Of a stretch of 64,000 nt of DNA, positions 51,749-60,374 are shown piece by piece. This stretch comes from Spirochaetes bacterium GWB1_60_80. GTDB taxonomy: Bacteria; Spirochaetota; Spirochaetia; Treponematales; UBA12059. The position numbers and the translations under genes were made by a program. Under the pieces are notes generated by a model that saw only the letters and a list, made by a program, of their open reading frames with translations, was not told where the DNA came from and searched no databases. The stretch is from positions 41,148-105,147 of the forward strand of contig MIAR01000036.1 of assembly GCA_001829185.1 (NCBI GenBank). The letters are read 5' to 3'. Positions within the stretch are counted from its first letter, which is position 1; each line of letters begins with the position of its first letter.

Positions 51749-51777
51749 TTGCCAGTTCGATCGTTTGCCGCTAGAAT
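51749..51777 (+). promoter_or_regulatory. Sigma-70-type promoter of iorAB
   Basis: TTGCCA (51749-51754), 17-base spacer, TAGAAT (51772-51777). The 81-bp repeat at 51806-51886 lies wholly between this promoter and the iorA start, so it would be in the mRNA leader. Confidence 0.6.
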
Positions 51778-51805
51778 CGTGGATGGAGGCCAGGCCGGCC
51801 TTTAA

Positions 51806-51886
51806 CAGGTTGTTGAAAAAGCCGGTTGCTTTCTCAACAACCTTAACAATTCCTCGCATAGCTTGCGCTATGCTGCGTAATTGTAC
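51806..51886 (+). repeat. 81-bp interspersed repeat, copy 1
   Basis: Identical at 80 of 81 bases to 56391-56471, same orientation. It contains two internal hairpins: AGGTTGTTGA with TCAACAACCT, and GCATAGC-TTGC-GCTATGC. Here the right-hand terminal repeat seen in copy 2 is missing. It sits in the iorA leader. Confidence 0.9.
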
Positions 51887-51903
51887 CGGCTTTTGAGTGC
51901 GGA

Positions 51904-53796
51904 ATGAAGGAACTAGGCCCGATGTTGCTGCAGCCAGAGGCTTTTTCGGAATTGACCATGGGCAATACCGCCTTGGTGCGAGCCATGCTGGAGGCTGGTG
52001 TCGGCGTGGTCACCTCCTATCCGGGCTCTCCAACCCCCGAGATCGCCGAGGCCATCCGGGCCATCCCGGCCGAACGGCGGCCGTTCTACTTCGAATTTTC
52101 AACCAATGAAAAGGTCGCTACCGAGGTGGCTTTCGGCGCCGCCGTCAACGGCCACCTGGCGGTGGTCTTTTTCAAGAGCGTCGGCCTCAACGTGGCGGCC
52201 GACAGTTTCGTGCAGCTGCCGCTGATGAAGATCGGCGGCGGCCTGGTGGTCGTCCTGGGCGACGACCCGGGCGCCAATTCCAGCCAGAACGAACAAGACA
52301 ATCGCCACTACGCCCGCCTGGCCTACTGCCCGCTGTTTGAACCGGCCAGCGCCGCCGAGGCCTATACCATGTTCAAGCAGGCCGCCGTCTTGGCCCGGGA
52401 GCTGGAATCAGTCGTCATCCTGCGCCTGACCACCCATGTCTGCCACTATAAAGAGCAAATCGACTTTGCCGCCTGGCCGGTGCTAGAGCTCGACCGTCGG
52501 CCGCGCTTTGATCCAGAGGCTTCAAACTACATTCCCATCGCCGCCAGCGTCTTCCCGCTCAAGCAACGGGCCTTGGAGCGCCTGCAGACCCTAGAGCGGC
52601 GCCTGGGCCAGCTTGGCTTTGACCGGCTGCTGGACCACGGCAACCGCGACCGCGGCATTATCGTGGCCGGATTGCCCTTTGCCTCGGTGATGGACGTCTT
52701 GGAGACGCTGCCGGGGGGTACGGCCCGCCCGGACATCCTCAAGCTGGGCGCCATTTTTCCCTTCGACCGCGCGGCGGTGGCCGCCTTCCTGCGTAGCCAC
52801 CGCGAAGTCAAGGTAATCGAGGAACTTGATCCGATCCTGGAAGGCGATATCAAGGCCCTGGCCTGGGATGAGGGCATCAGCTGTCGGCTGGTCGGCCGGC
52901 AGAGCCTGGGCGAGGCGATGGGCGAGTGCACGCCCGACAAGGCGGCGGCCGTACTCCATGCCGCCTGGCCCGAGCTGTTCCCGGCGCCAAGTTTAGCCGC
53001 CGTTCTGAGCGAGGGTAGGGCCCTGCCGCCGCGGCCGGCCCAGCTTTGCCCGGGTTGCGGCCACCGCTCGGCCTTCTTCGCCATCAAGCAAGCCCTGCGG
53101 GCCGACGACATCAGCGTGGCCGACATCGGCTGCCACACCCTCGGCTACCTGCCGCCCTACCGCATGGGGCAGGTGCTGCTGTCGATGGGCCACTCCACCT
53201 CTACCGCTGCCGGCCTGGCTTTGTTTAACGACAGCCGCCGGGTAATCTGCTTCATGGGCGACTCGACCTTCTTCCACGCCGGGCTGCCGGGCATCGCCAA
53301 CGCCGTCTACAACCGCCACCGGCTGCTGCTGGTCGTCCTGGAAAACGGCACTACCGCCATGACCGGCCACCAGGATCATCCCGGCACCGGCCGCAATTTT
53401 AACGGCGATACCGAGCGCTTGACGGTCAAGGCCGCCCTGGCCGGACTGGGCGTGGCCAATCTGCGCGAGATCGACGCCTACAAACAGGCCGAGCTGACCG
53501 TCATGGTGCGGATGGCGCTCGACGAGCCCGGTTTCAAGGTTATCATCGCCCGGCATCCCTGCATGCTCAAGTTCACGCGCGAGGCCAGGCGCAAACCGGG
53601 TTGGGCGCTGCGCCATGTCATGATCGACCAGGCGGCCTGCAACCAGGCCCATATCTGCGTGGAGAGCTTCGCCTGTCCGAGCTTCCAGCGCGCCGCCGAC
53701 GGCCAGGTTACGGTCAGCCCGGATCTGTGCATCGGCGACGGCTCCTGCCGGCAGACCTGCCCGGCCTCGGCTATTGTCGCGGAGGCCGGCAAATGA
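51904..53796 (+). CDS. iorA: Indolepyruvate ferredoxin oxidoreductase, alpha subunit
   Basis: 630 residues; ATG 51922 is an alternative start. Converts aryl-pyruvates from aromatic amino acid transamination to aryl-acetyl-CoA with ferredoxin reduction, anaerobically. The N-terminal pyruvate:ferredoxin-type domain has TSYPGSPTPEIAEAI, the thiamine-diphosphate domain has LCPGCGHRSAFFAIK and CFMGDSTFFHAGLPGIANAV, and the C-terminus carries the two-cluster ferredoxin module (CNQAHICVESFACPSF; CIGDGSCRQTCPASAI). The first cluster motif deviates from the canonical CxxCxxCxxxC spacing, as is usual in IorA. ATGA overlap with iorB. Confidence 0.95.
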   Translation: MKELGPMLLQPEAFSELTMGNTALVRAMLEAGVGVVTSYPGSPTPEIAEAIRAIPAERRPFYFEFSTNEKVATEVAFGAAVNGHLAVVFFKSVGLNVAADSFVQLPLMKIGGGLVVVLGDDPGANSSQNEQDNRHYARLAYCPLFEPASAAEAYTMFKQAAVLARELESVVILRLTTHVCHYKEQIDFAAWPVLELDRRPRFDPEASNYIPIAASVFPLKQRALERLQTLERRLGQLGFDRLLDHGNRDRGIIVAGLPFASVMDVLETLPGGTARPDILKLGAIFPFDRAAVAAFLRSHREVKVIEELDPILEGDIKALAWDEGISCRLVGRQSLGEAMGECTPDKAAAVLHAAWPELFPAPSLAAVLSEGRALPPRPAQLCPGCGHRSAFFAIKQALRADDISVADIGCHTLGYLPPYRMGQVLLSMGHSTSTAAGLALFNDSRRVICFMGDSTFFHAGLPGIANAVYNRHRLLLVVLENGTTAMTGHQDHPGTGRNFNGDTERLTVKAALAGLGVANLREIDAYKQAELTVMVRMALDEPGFKVIIARHPCMLKFTREARRKPGWALRHVMIDQAACNQAHICVESFACPSFQRAADGQVTVSPDLCIGDGSCRQTCPASAIVAEAGK

Positions 53797-54383
53797 GCGA
53801 AGCGTTCAATATTTACATGTGCGGCGTCGGCGGGCAGGGGATCGGTTTGCTGGCCGAATTGTTGGCCCGGGCGGCCGGACACGCCGGTTGGCGGCTGCGT
53901 GGCTGCGATACCCATGGCCTGGCCCAGCGCGGCGGCATGGTGTCCAGCCACCTCCGGCTGGGCACGGCTTGGTCGCCCTTGATCGCCGCCGGCCAGGCCG
54001 ACCTGGTGCTGGCGCTGGAGCGCAGCGAGGCCCTGCGCGGGGCGCGGAGCATGCTGCGCTCTGGCGGCGGCCTGGTCTGGTACGATACCGCCTGGCAGGC
54101 CCTCGATGTGCGGACTGGCGCCAACCAGCCGGTAGTTGAAGCCGAGGTGCTGGCGGCCGTGGCGGCGGTCGGCGGCACGGCGGTGCGGGTGCTTCGCCCG
54201 GACCTGCCCGATCCGCGCATGCAGAACGTGGCCTTAGTGGCCGAGCTGCTGGCCCAGGGCTTGTTGCCGCGGATTGGCGTGGCCGAGGTGATAGCGGCCA
54301 TGCGCGACTTGATGGGCGATGCCGTCCTCCAGGCCAACCTGCCTTTGCTGGGCGCGGCGCGCGGCGCCGTTCCGCGGCCGTGA
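53793..54383 (+). CDS. iorB: Indolepyruvate ferredoxin oxidoreductase, beta subunit
   Basis: 196 residues from ATG 53793, overlapping the iorA stop by four bases; the frame opens earlier but only inside iorA. The family starts with YMCGVGGQGIGLLAELLARA, then THGLAQRGGMVSSHLRLG, as here, and ends with PDPRMQNVALVAELLAQG. It is the gamma-type domain of the 2-oxoacid:ferredoxin oxidoreductase. It works with IorA; the reduced ferredoxin could feed the Ehr-like complex (inference). Confidence 0.95.
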   Translation: MSEAFNIYMCGVGGQGIGLLAELLARAAGHAGWRLRGCDTHGLAQRGGMVSSHLRLGTAWSPLIAAGQADLVLALERSEALRGARSMLRSGGGLVWYDTAWQALDVRTGANQPVVEAEVLAAVAAVGGTAVRVLRPDLPDPRMQNVALVAELLAQGLLPRIGVAEVIAAMRDLMGDAVLQANLPLLGAARGAVPRP

Positions 54384-54442
54384 GACGGCCCTGCCGCCGT
54401 AATCAACGATAGTGACGCTAAAATTCGTACCAGGAGGACAGC

Positions 54443-56365
54443 ATGGCTGACATCATCAATGACCATATCATCGACCGGACGGTGACCAGATTGTGCGAGG
54501 CGAAACCGTCCGCCGGGCGCCATGAAGCCTTGGACGGCGTGCGCTGCGCGGCCGGGCTGTGGCGGCCCGATGATGGCGACGATGCCGTTTTCGCCGATTT
54601 CTGCGTCCGGCACTTCGCGGCCGAAGAAGGCGAGCGCGAGCTGCTGTTCGAACGGCTGGAAGGCGTCTTCGAGAAGCTGTACGGCTCGGCGCTGGCCGTC
54701 GATGTCCAGCTGTCCTGGGGCGTGCATGTCGACAAAGGGCCGCTCTTGCCGGTGGATGACATCCTGTCCGCCTGGTCGCCGGCGGCCCACTTTGCCGACG
54801 ACTTGTACGCCAACAAGCTGGCCTTCATCATCCACCTCAACTTCCCGTACCGGACGCTGGAGCGCAAACTCAAGGAAGGCGATGGCTGGAACCGCCAGCA
54901 GTGGGCCGAAGCCCGGCTGGGCGACATGTTGGCCGAGCGGGTGCCGGCCACGGTCAACCAGGCGCTGGCCAAGGCCTACGCCGAGGCGCAGACCTACATC
55001 AGCACCTACAACCTATACCCGGCCGCTTGGCGCTCCGCCGCCGGCGACTTTGGCTTTGCCGCCGGCAAGCGCCTGCTGATGCACTGGAACATGCGCGATG
55101 AAATCAAGGCGCAGTATCCCCAGGCCGGCGGATTGGCCCGGCAACAGGCGCTGGCCGCGGCCATGGAGCGGGTGGTTGATGGCAGTATCCCTTTGGCCGC
55201 CATCAATGGCGAAGGTTTTGCCTGGGACCCCTTTCAGTCGGCGGCCGACAATGAGGCCGACCGGCGCTATGAACCGCTGCTCGCTATTTTTCGCGCCCAG
55301 CGCGGCCTCGACCAGTGGTCGCCGGAGCATCCCAGCCTCGTCCAGCGCCGCTTCAATGTGGACCGCGAGATACCGGAGAAGGAAGTCGAGCGCTTGTTCC
55401 ATGAACTATTGACCTCGCCGCTGCTGCGCGAGACGGCCAAAGTGGTCGCCGCCCGAGTTGGCCGGCCGCTCGAGGCCTTCGATATCTGGTTCCGCGCTTT
55501 CGAAGTAGCCGGCGCCGAGGATGAAGCGGCGCTTGACGCCATCTGCCGGCAGCGTTACCCGGATGCCCGGGCCTTCAAGGCCGACATCCCGCGCATCCTG
55601 CAGGTGCTCGGTTTCGATGAAGCCACCGCCGCCTGGCTGGCGGGACGGATCGAGGTCGACCAGGCGCGCGGCTCGGGACATGCCATGCCCGCCGCCATGC
55701 GCGGCGAGTCGGTCCGGCTACGCACTCGGGTCCCGGCGAGCGGCATGGATTACAAGGGCTTCAATATCGCCTGCCACGAACTCGGGCACAACGTCGAGCA
55801 GGTCTTCTCGCTGCACGGCATCGATCAGTACTTCCTGGCTGGCGTGCCGAACACCGCCTTCACCGAGGCCTTCGCCTTCGTCTTCCAGGCGCGTGATCGA
55901 CTGATTTTAGGGGTCGACCAGGCGGTCCGGCCGGCGTCGCCGCTCAAGGACTACTGGGAAACCTGCGAGATCGCCGGCGTCGCCCTGGTCGACATGGAGC
56001 TCTGGCGCTGGCTCTACGCCCACCCGGAAGCTGACGCCACCGGCTTGCGCCAGGCGGCCATCGACACCGCCCGCGCCGTCTGGAAGCGTTATTTCGCGCC
56101 GGCCATGGACGTGCCGGAATCGCTGCTGCTCGGCAGCTACTCGCACATGATCGACAGCGCCTTGTACCTGCCGGACTATCCGCTCGGCCACCTGATCGCC
56201 TTCCAGATCGAGGACGCCATGCGCGGCCACCCGGTCGGCGAGCGCATGGGCAAGATGTGCCGCCTGGGGCGCCTGACGCCCGGTCAGTGGTTGCAGGAAG
56301 CCACCGGCAGCGGCCTGTCCGTCCAGCCGATGCTCAAGGCCGTCGCGGCGGCGTTGCCGAAGTAG
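54443..56365 (+). CDS. Zinc metallopeptidase, M3-like gluzincin
   Basis: 640 residues with AGGAGG upstream. The zinc motif HELGH is at residues 445-449 inside FNIACHELGHNVEQVFSLHG, and a downstream NTAFTEAFAFVFQ offers the third-ligand glutamate, about 27 residues later as in gluzincins. The rest is mostly helical, as in oligopeptidase M3/M32 folds, and there is no signal peptide, so it probably cleaves peptides in the cytoplasm. I cannot assign a specific subfamily. Together with iorAB it is bracketed by two 81-bp direct repeats. Confidence 0.75.
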   Translation: MADIINDHIIDRTVTRLCEAKPSAGRHEALDGVRCAAGLWRPDDGDDAVFADFCVRHFAAEEGERELLFERLEGVFEKLYGSALAVDVQLSWGVHVDKGPLLPVDDILSAWSPAAHFADDLYANKLAFIIHLNFPYRTLERKLKEGDGWNRQQWAEARLGDMLAERVPATVNQALAKAYAEAQTYISTYNLYPAAWRSAAGDFGFAAGKRLLMHWNMRDEIKAQYPQAGGLARQQALAAAMERVVDGSIPLAAINGEGFAWDPFQSAADNEADRRYEPLLAIFRAQRGLDQWSPEHPSLVQRRFNVDREIPEKEVERLFHELLTSPLLRETAKVVAARVGRPLEAFDIWFRAFEVAGAEDEAALDAICRQRYPDARAFKADIPRILQVLGFDEATAAWLAGRIEVDQARGSGHAMPAAMRGESVRLRTRVPASGMDYKGFNIACHELGHNVEQVFSLHGIDQYFLAGVPNTAFTEAFAFVFQARDRLILGVDQAVRPASPLKDYWETCEIAGVALVDMELWRWLYAHPEADATGLRQAAIDTARAVWKRYFAPAMDVPESLLLGSYSHMIDSALYLPDYPLGHLIAFQIEDAMRGHPVGERMGKMCRLGRLTPGQWLQEATGSGLSVQPMLKAVAAALPK

Positions 56366-56386
56366 GGTGGGAGGGGCCGGTCGCGG

Positions 56387-56523
56387 CTAGCAGGTTGTTG
56401 AAAAAGCCGGTTGCTTTCCCAACAACCTTAACAATTCCTCGCATAGCTTGCGCTATGCTGCGTAATTGTACTAGTTATTGAAGTGTTGAAAAGCCGCATT
56501 CGCGTTTTTCAACACCCTGCTAG
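56387..56523. mobile_element. MITE-like element with 19-bp terminal inverted repeats, containing 81-bp repeat copy 2
   Basis: CTAGCAGGTTGTTGAAAAA at the left is matched by TTTTTCAACACCCTGCTAG at the right (18 of 19 pair). The outer tetramer CTAG occurs at both ends. The 137-bp body has no coding frame, is AT-richer than neighbours, and shares 81 bases with the copy at 51806. It lies between the peptidase and era stops, so it could also act as a convergent transcription barrier. Confidence 0.75.
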
Positions 56524-56536
56524 GCACCCGGCCGGT

Positions 56537-57421
56537 CTACTGAATCAGGCGCTTGAGCAGGTTGTCGTTCTTTTTCCAGTGCGGGTCGACCTTCACCTTG
56601 AGCGAGATCTGCACGGCGTAGGGAAATATCTCGGCCAGGTCGCGCTCGGCCTCTTCGCGGATTTGCTTGATCATGGCGCCGCCCTTGCCGATGATGATGC
56701 CCTTCTGGGTATCGCGCTCCACGACCAGGTCGCCCTCGTAGACCAGCGTGCCGTCGGCCAGCATGTGGTGGCTGCGGTAGTCGACGTAGATGGCGTGCGG
56801 CACCTCGTTGCGGGTATGCAGGAAGACCTTTTCGCGGATGATTTCGGCGATGCGGAAGACCGGTTCCTGGTCGGTGTAAAATTCCTCGGGGTAGTAGGCC
56901 GGGCCTTCCGGCGCGGCGGCCTCGATGGCGGCCAGCAGGGCTTCCACGCCGCTGCCGGTTTGGGCCGAGATGTCGAAGACGCGCAGGCCGGACACCTTCT
57001 GGCTCAGGAACAGCCGGGCGGCCGTGGTGTCCGACTCGCGTGAATCGATCTTGTTGACCGCGCCGAAGCATTTGGCGACGTACGGAGCCACCAGGCTGGC
57101 GATGGTTTCCTCTTCCTTGCCGGGCGCGCGCGTGCTGTCCACCACGTACAGGATCATGTCGGCCTCGGCCAGGTTCCTGGTGGCCAGGTCGCGTAGCTTG
57201 CGGTTGATGGCCTTCTCCGAATCGTGCAGGCCAGGAGTGTCGATGAAAACCAGCTGGCAGTCGGGGCGGCTGCGGATGCCGCGGATAGTGTTGCGGGTGG
57301 TCTGGGGCACCGGCGAGACGATGGCGACCTTTTCGCCGCAGATCTGGTTGAGAAGAGTCGATTTGCCGGCCGAGGGGCGGCCGACCACGCTGATGAAGGC
57401 CGATTTATGCGGCGTGTCCAT
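56537..57421 (-). CDS. era: GTPase Era, 16S rRNA-binding ribosome maturation factor
   Basis: 294 residues from ATG 57421, where AAAGGA lies about seven bases upstream. G1 motif GRPSAGKST (residues 14-22), switch region QTTRNTIRGI, G3 FIDTPGLH, G4 VNKIDSRE, G5 ISAQTGSG. The C-terminal KH domain has KGIIIGKGGAMIKQIREEAE, which binds the 3' end of 16S rRNA. Essential for 30S assembly in most bacteria. Transcribed alone, towards the MITE-like element. Confidence 0.97.
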   Translation of the reverse strand: MDTPHKSAFISVVGRPSAGKSTLLNQICGEKVAIVSPVPQTTRNTIRGIRSRPDCQLVFIDTPGLHDSEKAINRKLRDLATRNLAEADMILYVVDSTRAPGKEEETIASLVAPYVAKCFGAVNKIDSRESDTTAARLFLSQKVSGLRVFDISAQTGSGVEALLAAIEAAAPEGPAYYPEEFYTDQEPVFRIAEIIREKVFLHTRNEVPHAIYVDYRSHHMLADGTLVYEGDLVVERDTQKGIIIGKGGAMIKQIREEAERDLAEIFPYAVQISLKVKVDPHWKKNDNLLKRLIQ

Positions 57422-57579
57422 GGAATTGTCCTTTCGTCGCCGCGGGTAAGCCCGCGGCACCAGTTGATCATTATACACTTTTAGCGCAACTTTGTCCCCT
57501 GCGGCCGGTCAGACAGTGCAGGGGTAGGATAGGATAGGGACACGGCCCGTCCACGGCGCCCATCGGAAGGGACTAAGCA

Positions 57580-58257
57580 ATGAGTAATACTGAGATAACT
57601 ATTTTTGAGCCTCGCCAGGGGCGGCCGGCCGCCGCGCCTGCCGGCCGGGGCCAGGAAGTGGCCAATGCCGCCACCCACGGGTTGAGCGCCCTGCTGGCGG
57701 TTGCGGCCACGACCATCCTGGTTGGCACCGCCATCCGCCAGGCTACGGTCTGGCACGTCGTATCGGTTAGCCTGTTCGGGGCTTCGGCCGTTTTCCTGTA
57801 CTTGATGTCAACCCTGTACCATGCCCTGCCGGCTTCGCGCCTCAAACGGGTTTTTAAACTGCTCGACCACTCCGCCATCTATGTGTTGATCGCCGGCACC
57901 TACACCCCGTTTTGCCTGACCGTCCTGCGCCCGACGGTCGGCTGGTGGCTGTTCGGGCTGATCTGGGGGATTGCCCTGGCCGGCCTGGTTTCCAAGCCTT
58001 TCCTGGTCGGAAAGTTGCGTTTCGTTTCCACGTTGGTCTATGTGGTCATGGGCTGGATTATCGTCCTGGCCTGGAAACCGCTCAGCGCCGCCGCCGCGCC
58101 GGAAACTCTCCGGGCGCTGGTGGCCGGCGGCGTACTCTACACCGTCGGCGCGGGCTTCTACCTGATAAAGAACGCGGCCTGGTCGCATCCGGTCTGGCAC
58201 TGCTTCGTCACCGCCGGCACGGCGCTGCATTTCCTCGCCACGCTCAGCCTGTTGTAA
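57580..58257 (+). CDS. TrhA/hemolysin III family (PAQR-type) membrane protein
   Basis: 225 residues with seven transmembrane helices and a GGAAGGGAC ribosome-binding site. PAQR/hemolysin-III markers: EVANAATHGLSALLAV, STLYHALPASRLKRVFKLLD, DHSAIYVLIAGTYTPFCL, and PVWHCFVTAGTALHFLATL near the end; the conserved Ser, Asp and His residues for a metal site are all there. Despite the name, haemolysis is not established for most members; a role in membrane lipid homeostasis is reported for some. A strong terminator follows. Confidence 0.9.
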   Translation: MSNTEITIFEPRQGRPAAAPAGRGQEVANAATHGLSALLAVAATTILVGTAIRQATVWHVVSVSLFGASAVFLYLMSTLYHALPASRLKRVFKLLDHSAIYVLIAGTYTPFCLTVLRPTVGWWLFGLIWGIALAGLVSKPFLVGKLRFVSTLVYVVMGWIIVLAWKPLSAAAAPETLRALVAGGVLYTVGAGFYLIKNAAWSHPVWHCFVTAGTALHFLATLSLL

Positions 58258-58282
58258 CGGGCCGCTTTGGCCTAGCTTGGCC

Positions 58283-58322
58283 GCCGGAAAGCTGGCCCAG
58301 AGGTGGCTTTCCGGCGCTTTTT
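58283..58322 (+). terminator. Intrinsic terminator after the TrhA-type gene
   Basis: GCCGGAAAGC (58283-58292) pairs perfectly with GCTTTCCGGC (58306-58315), followed by GCTTTTT. Confidence 0.88.
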
Positions 58323-58324
58323 GA

Positions 58325-58354
58325 TTGACCAAGCGGCCCGTCGGCCCGTACAAT
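58325..58354 (+). promoter_or_regulatory. Promoter of ligA, apparently leaderless
   Basis: TTGACC (58325-58330), 18-base spacer, TACAAT (58349-58354). ATG 58361 begins six bases after the -10 box, where transcription is expected to start, and no ribosome-binding site is available. Confidence 0.65.
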
Positions 58355-58360
58355 GAGACT

Positions 58361-60307
58361 ATGGAAAAGCCCGGAAACGGGCGGAAACGGGTCGACCAGC
58401 TGGAAGACGCGATCCGCCACCATCAAACCCTCTATTATAACGGCGATCCGGCCATCAGCGACGTCGAATTTGACGCCTTGTGGGACGAACTGAAAAGCCT
58501 GAATCCGGACAGCCCGATGCTCAGCGCCATCGGCGCCGACGCCCAGGACGGCTGGCCCAAGGCGGAGCACATCCTGCCCATGGGCAGCCAGGAGAAGGCG
58601 GCCGATCCGGATGAATTCCTGGCCTGGGCCGCCAAGCGCGCCCTGAGCGAGTATGTGGTGGAGCTCAAGATGGACGGCGCTAGCCTGGAGTTGCAGTACC
58701 GCGACGGCCGCCTGGACAAGGCGGTGACCCGGGGCAACGGCCTGATCGGCGACGACATCACGCCTAACGTCCGGCGCATGGCCGGCGTGCCGGCGCGCTT
58801 GCCGGCCGCCTGGAGCGGCGCGGTGCGCGGCGAGGTGCTGATGTCCCGGGCCACGCACGCCGCCCACTTCGCCGACAAGGCCAACTGCCGTAACGCCGCC
58901 AACGGCCTCATGAAGCGCAAGGACGGCGTCGGCGTCGAGCGCCTCCAGGTGCTGTGCTACGACGCGGCCCCGCTGGGCCTGTACGATGACGCCAGCCAGA
59001 TCGGGACCGACGCCCGCCCGCCCTTCGACGACGAAGTGGCCAAGTTGGCTTGGCTCGAGACCGCAGGCTTTTCGGTGGTGCAGCATGACGTGCTGGCCGA
59101 TGCCTACGCCGTCGTTGACTACCGGGCCCGGATCATGGCCGAGCGCTCCGGCTTGCCCTACGACATCGACGGCCTGGTGGTCAAGGCCCGGTCGGTCGAC
59201 ACGAGCGACATGCGGCGAGCCCGGCCGGAGCGGCAGATCGCCTTTAAATTCGCCCTCGAAGAGGCCGTCAGTACCCTGCTGGCGGTGGAATGGAGCGAGA
59301 GCGGTGCCACCTACACCCCGATCGGCCTGATCGAACCGGTCCGCCTGGCCGGCACCACCGTCAAGCGCGCCAACCTCAATAATACCAACACCATCAATGG
59401 CATGGGCCTGCAGCTTGGCTCGCGCGTCATCGTGGTCAAACGCGGCGAGATTATTCCCAAGATCGAAGGCCTGGTCGAAAATCCGGCCGGCACCCAACCC
59501 ATCGCCGTGCCCACCAGCTGCGGTTGCGGCGCGGCCCTGGTCGACGAGGGTACCCGGCTGTATTGCCCGAACAAGGAGTGCCCGAAGAAAAACCGCCACC
59601 GCCTCGAGAAATGGCTAGGCGTCCTCGACATCCGCGACTTCGGTCCGGCCATTATCGCCAAGCTCTGCGACTCAGGCCGGGTGCGCGGCATCGCTGACCT
59701 GTATAGCCTCAGCGTCGAGGAATTGCAGGAATACGAGCGCATGGGTCCGGCCCTGGCCGGGAAGATCCTGCAGAACCTGCGCTCCCGCGCCGAGATCGGC
59801 CTAGCCGATTTCGTGGCCGGCTTCGACATCGAAGGCATCGGCGCCGGCATGGCCGACAAGGCGGTGGCGGCCGGCTTTGACACGCTCGACAAATTGCGCG
59901 CCGCCCGGCCCGAGCAGTTGGCCGCCGTCGACGGTTTCGCCGCCATTACCGCCGCCACCCTGGCCGACGGTTTGGCCGCCCTGACTGACGAGATGGATCG
60001 GCTGCTGGCCGGCGGCGGCGTCCGCATCCGCCCTCCGGCAGAGGCCGGCGGACGCCTGTCCGGCAAATCCTTTTGCTTCACCGGCGAGATGGTCAGCCTG
60101 AAGCGGGCCCGCGCCGAAGCCCTGGTCAAGGCCCAGGGCGCCATGGTTAAGAGCAGCGTCGGGCAGGACTTGAGTTACCTGGTCACCAATGATCCAGCCT
60201 CCGGCTCGGCCAAGAACAAGACGGCCATCAAGTACGGCGTGCCGATCATCGACGAGCCGCAGTTCCTGGCGCTGCTCGACCAGGCGACGCCGGAAGGACA
60301 ACAGTGA
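58361..60307 (+). CDS. ligA: NAD-dependent DNA ligase
   Basis: 648 residues from ATG 58361; the longer frame from 58325 would overlap the promoter. Domain Ia (HHQTLYYNGDPAISDVEFDA) binds NAD+. The adenylated lysine is K103 in ELKMDG, followed by the nucleotidyltransferase and OB domains. The zinc finger is present as CGCGAALVDE and LYCPNKEC. Helix-hairpin-helix motifs and a C-terminal BRCT domain (SGKSFCFTGEMVSLKRARAE) close the protein. It seals nicks in replication and repair. Full-length and apparently intact. Confidence 0.96.
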   Translation: MEKPGNGRKRVDQLEDAIRHHQTLYYNGDPAISDVEFDALWDELKSLNPDSPMLSAIGADAQDGWPKAEHILPMGSQEKAADPDEFLAWAAKRALSEYVVELKMDGASLELQYRDGRLDKAVTRGNGLIGDDITPNVRRMAGVPARLPAAWSGAVRGEVLMSRATHAAHFADKANCRNAANGLMKRKDGVGVERLQVLCYDAAPLGLYDDASQIGTDARPPFDDEVAKLAWLETAGFSVVQHDVLADAYAVVDYRARIMAERSGLPYDIDGLVVKARSVDTSDMRRARPERQIAFKFALEEAVSTLLAVEWSESGATYTPIGLIEPVRLAGTTVKRANLNNTNTINGMGLQLGSRVIVVKRGEIIPKIEGLVENPAGTQPIAVPTSCGCGAALVDEGTRLYCPNKECPKKNRHRLEKWLGVLDIRDFGPAIIAKLCDSGRVRGIADLYSLSVEELQEYERMGPALAGKILQNLRSRAEIGLADFVAGFDIEGIGAGMADKAVAAGFDTLDKLRAARPEQLAAVDGFAAITAATLADGLAALTDEMDRLLAGGGVRIRPPAEAGGRLSGKSFCFTGEMVSLKRARAEALVKAQGAMVKSSVGQDLSYLVTNDPASGSAKNKTAIKYGVPIIDEPQFLALLDQATPEGQQ

Positions 60308-60374
60308 AGATTCGATTACTACCACCCGCCGACGGCGGGCAGCGGCAGGCTTGCGTCCTGCCCGAGGAGCAGGC

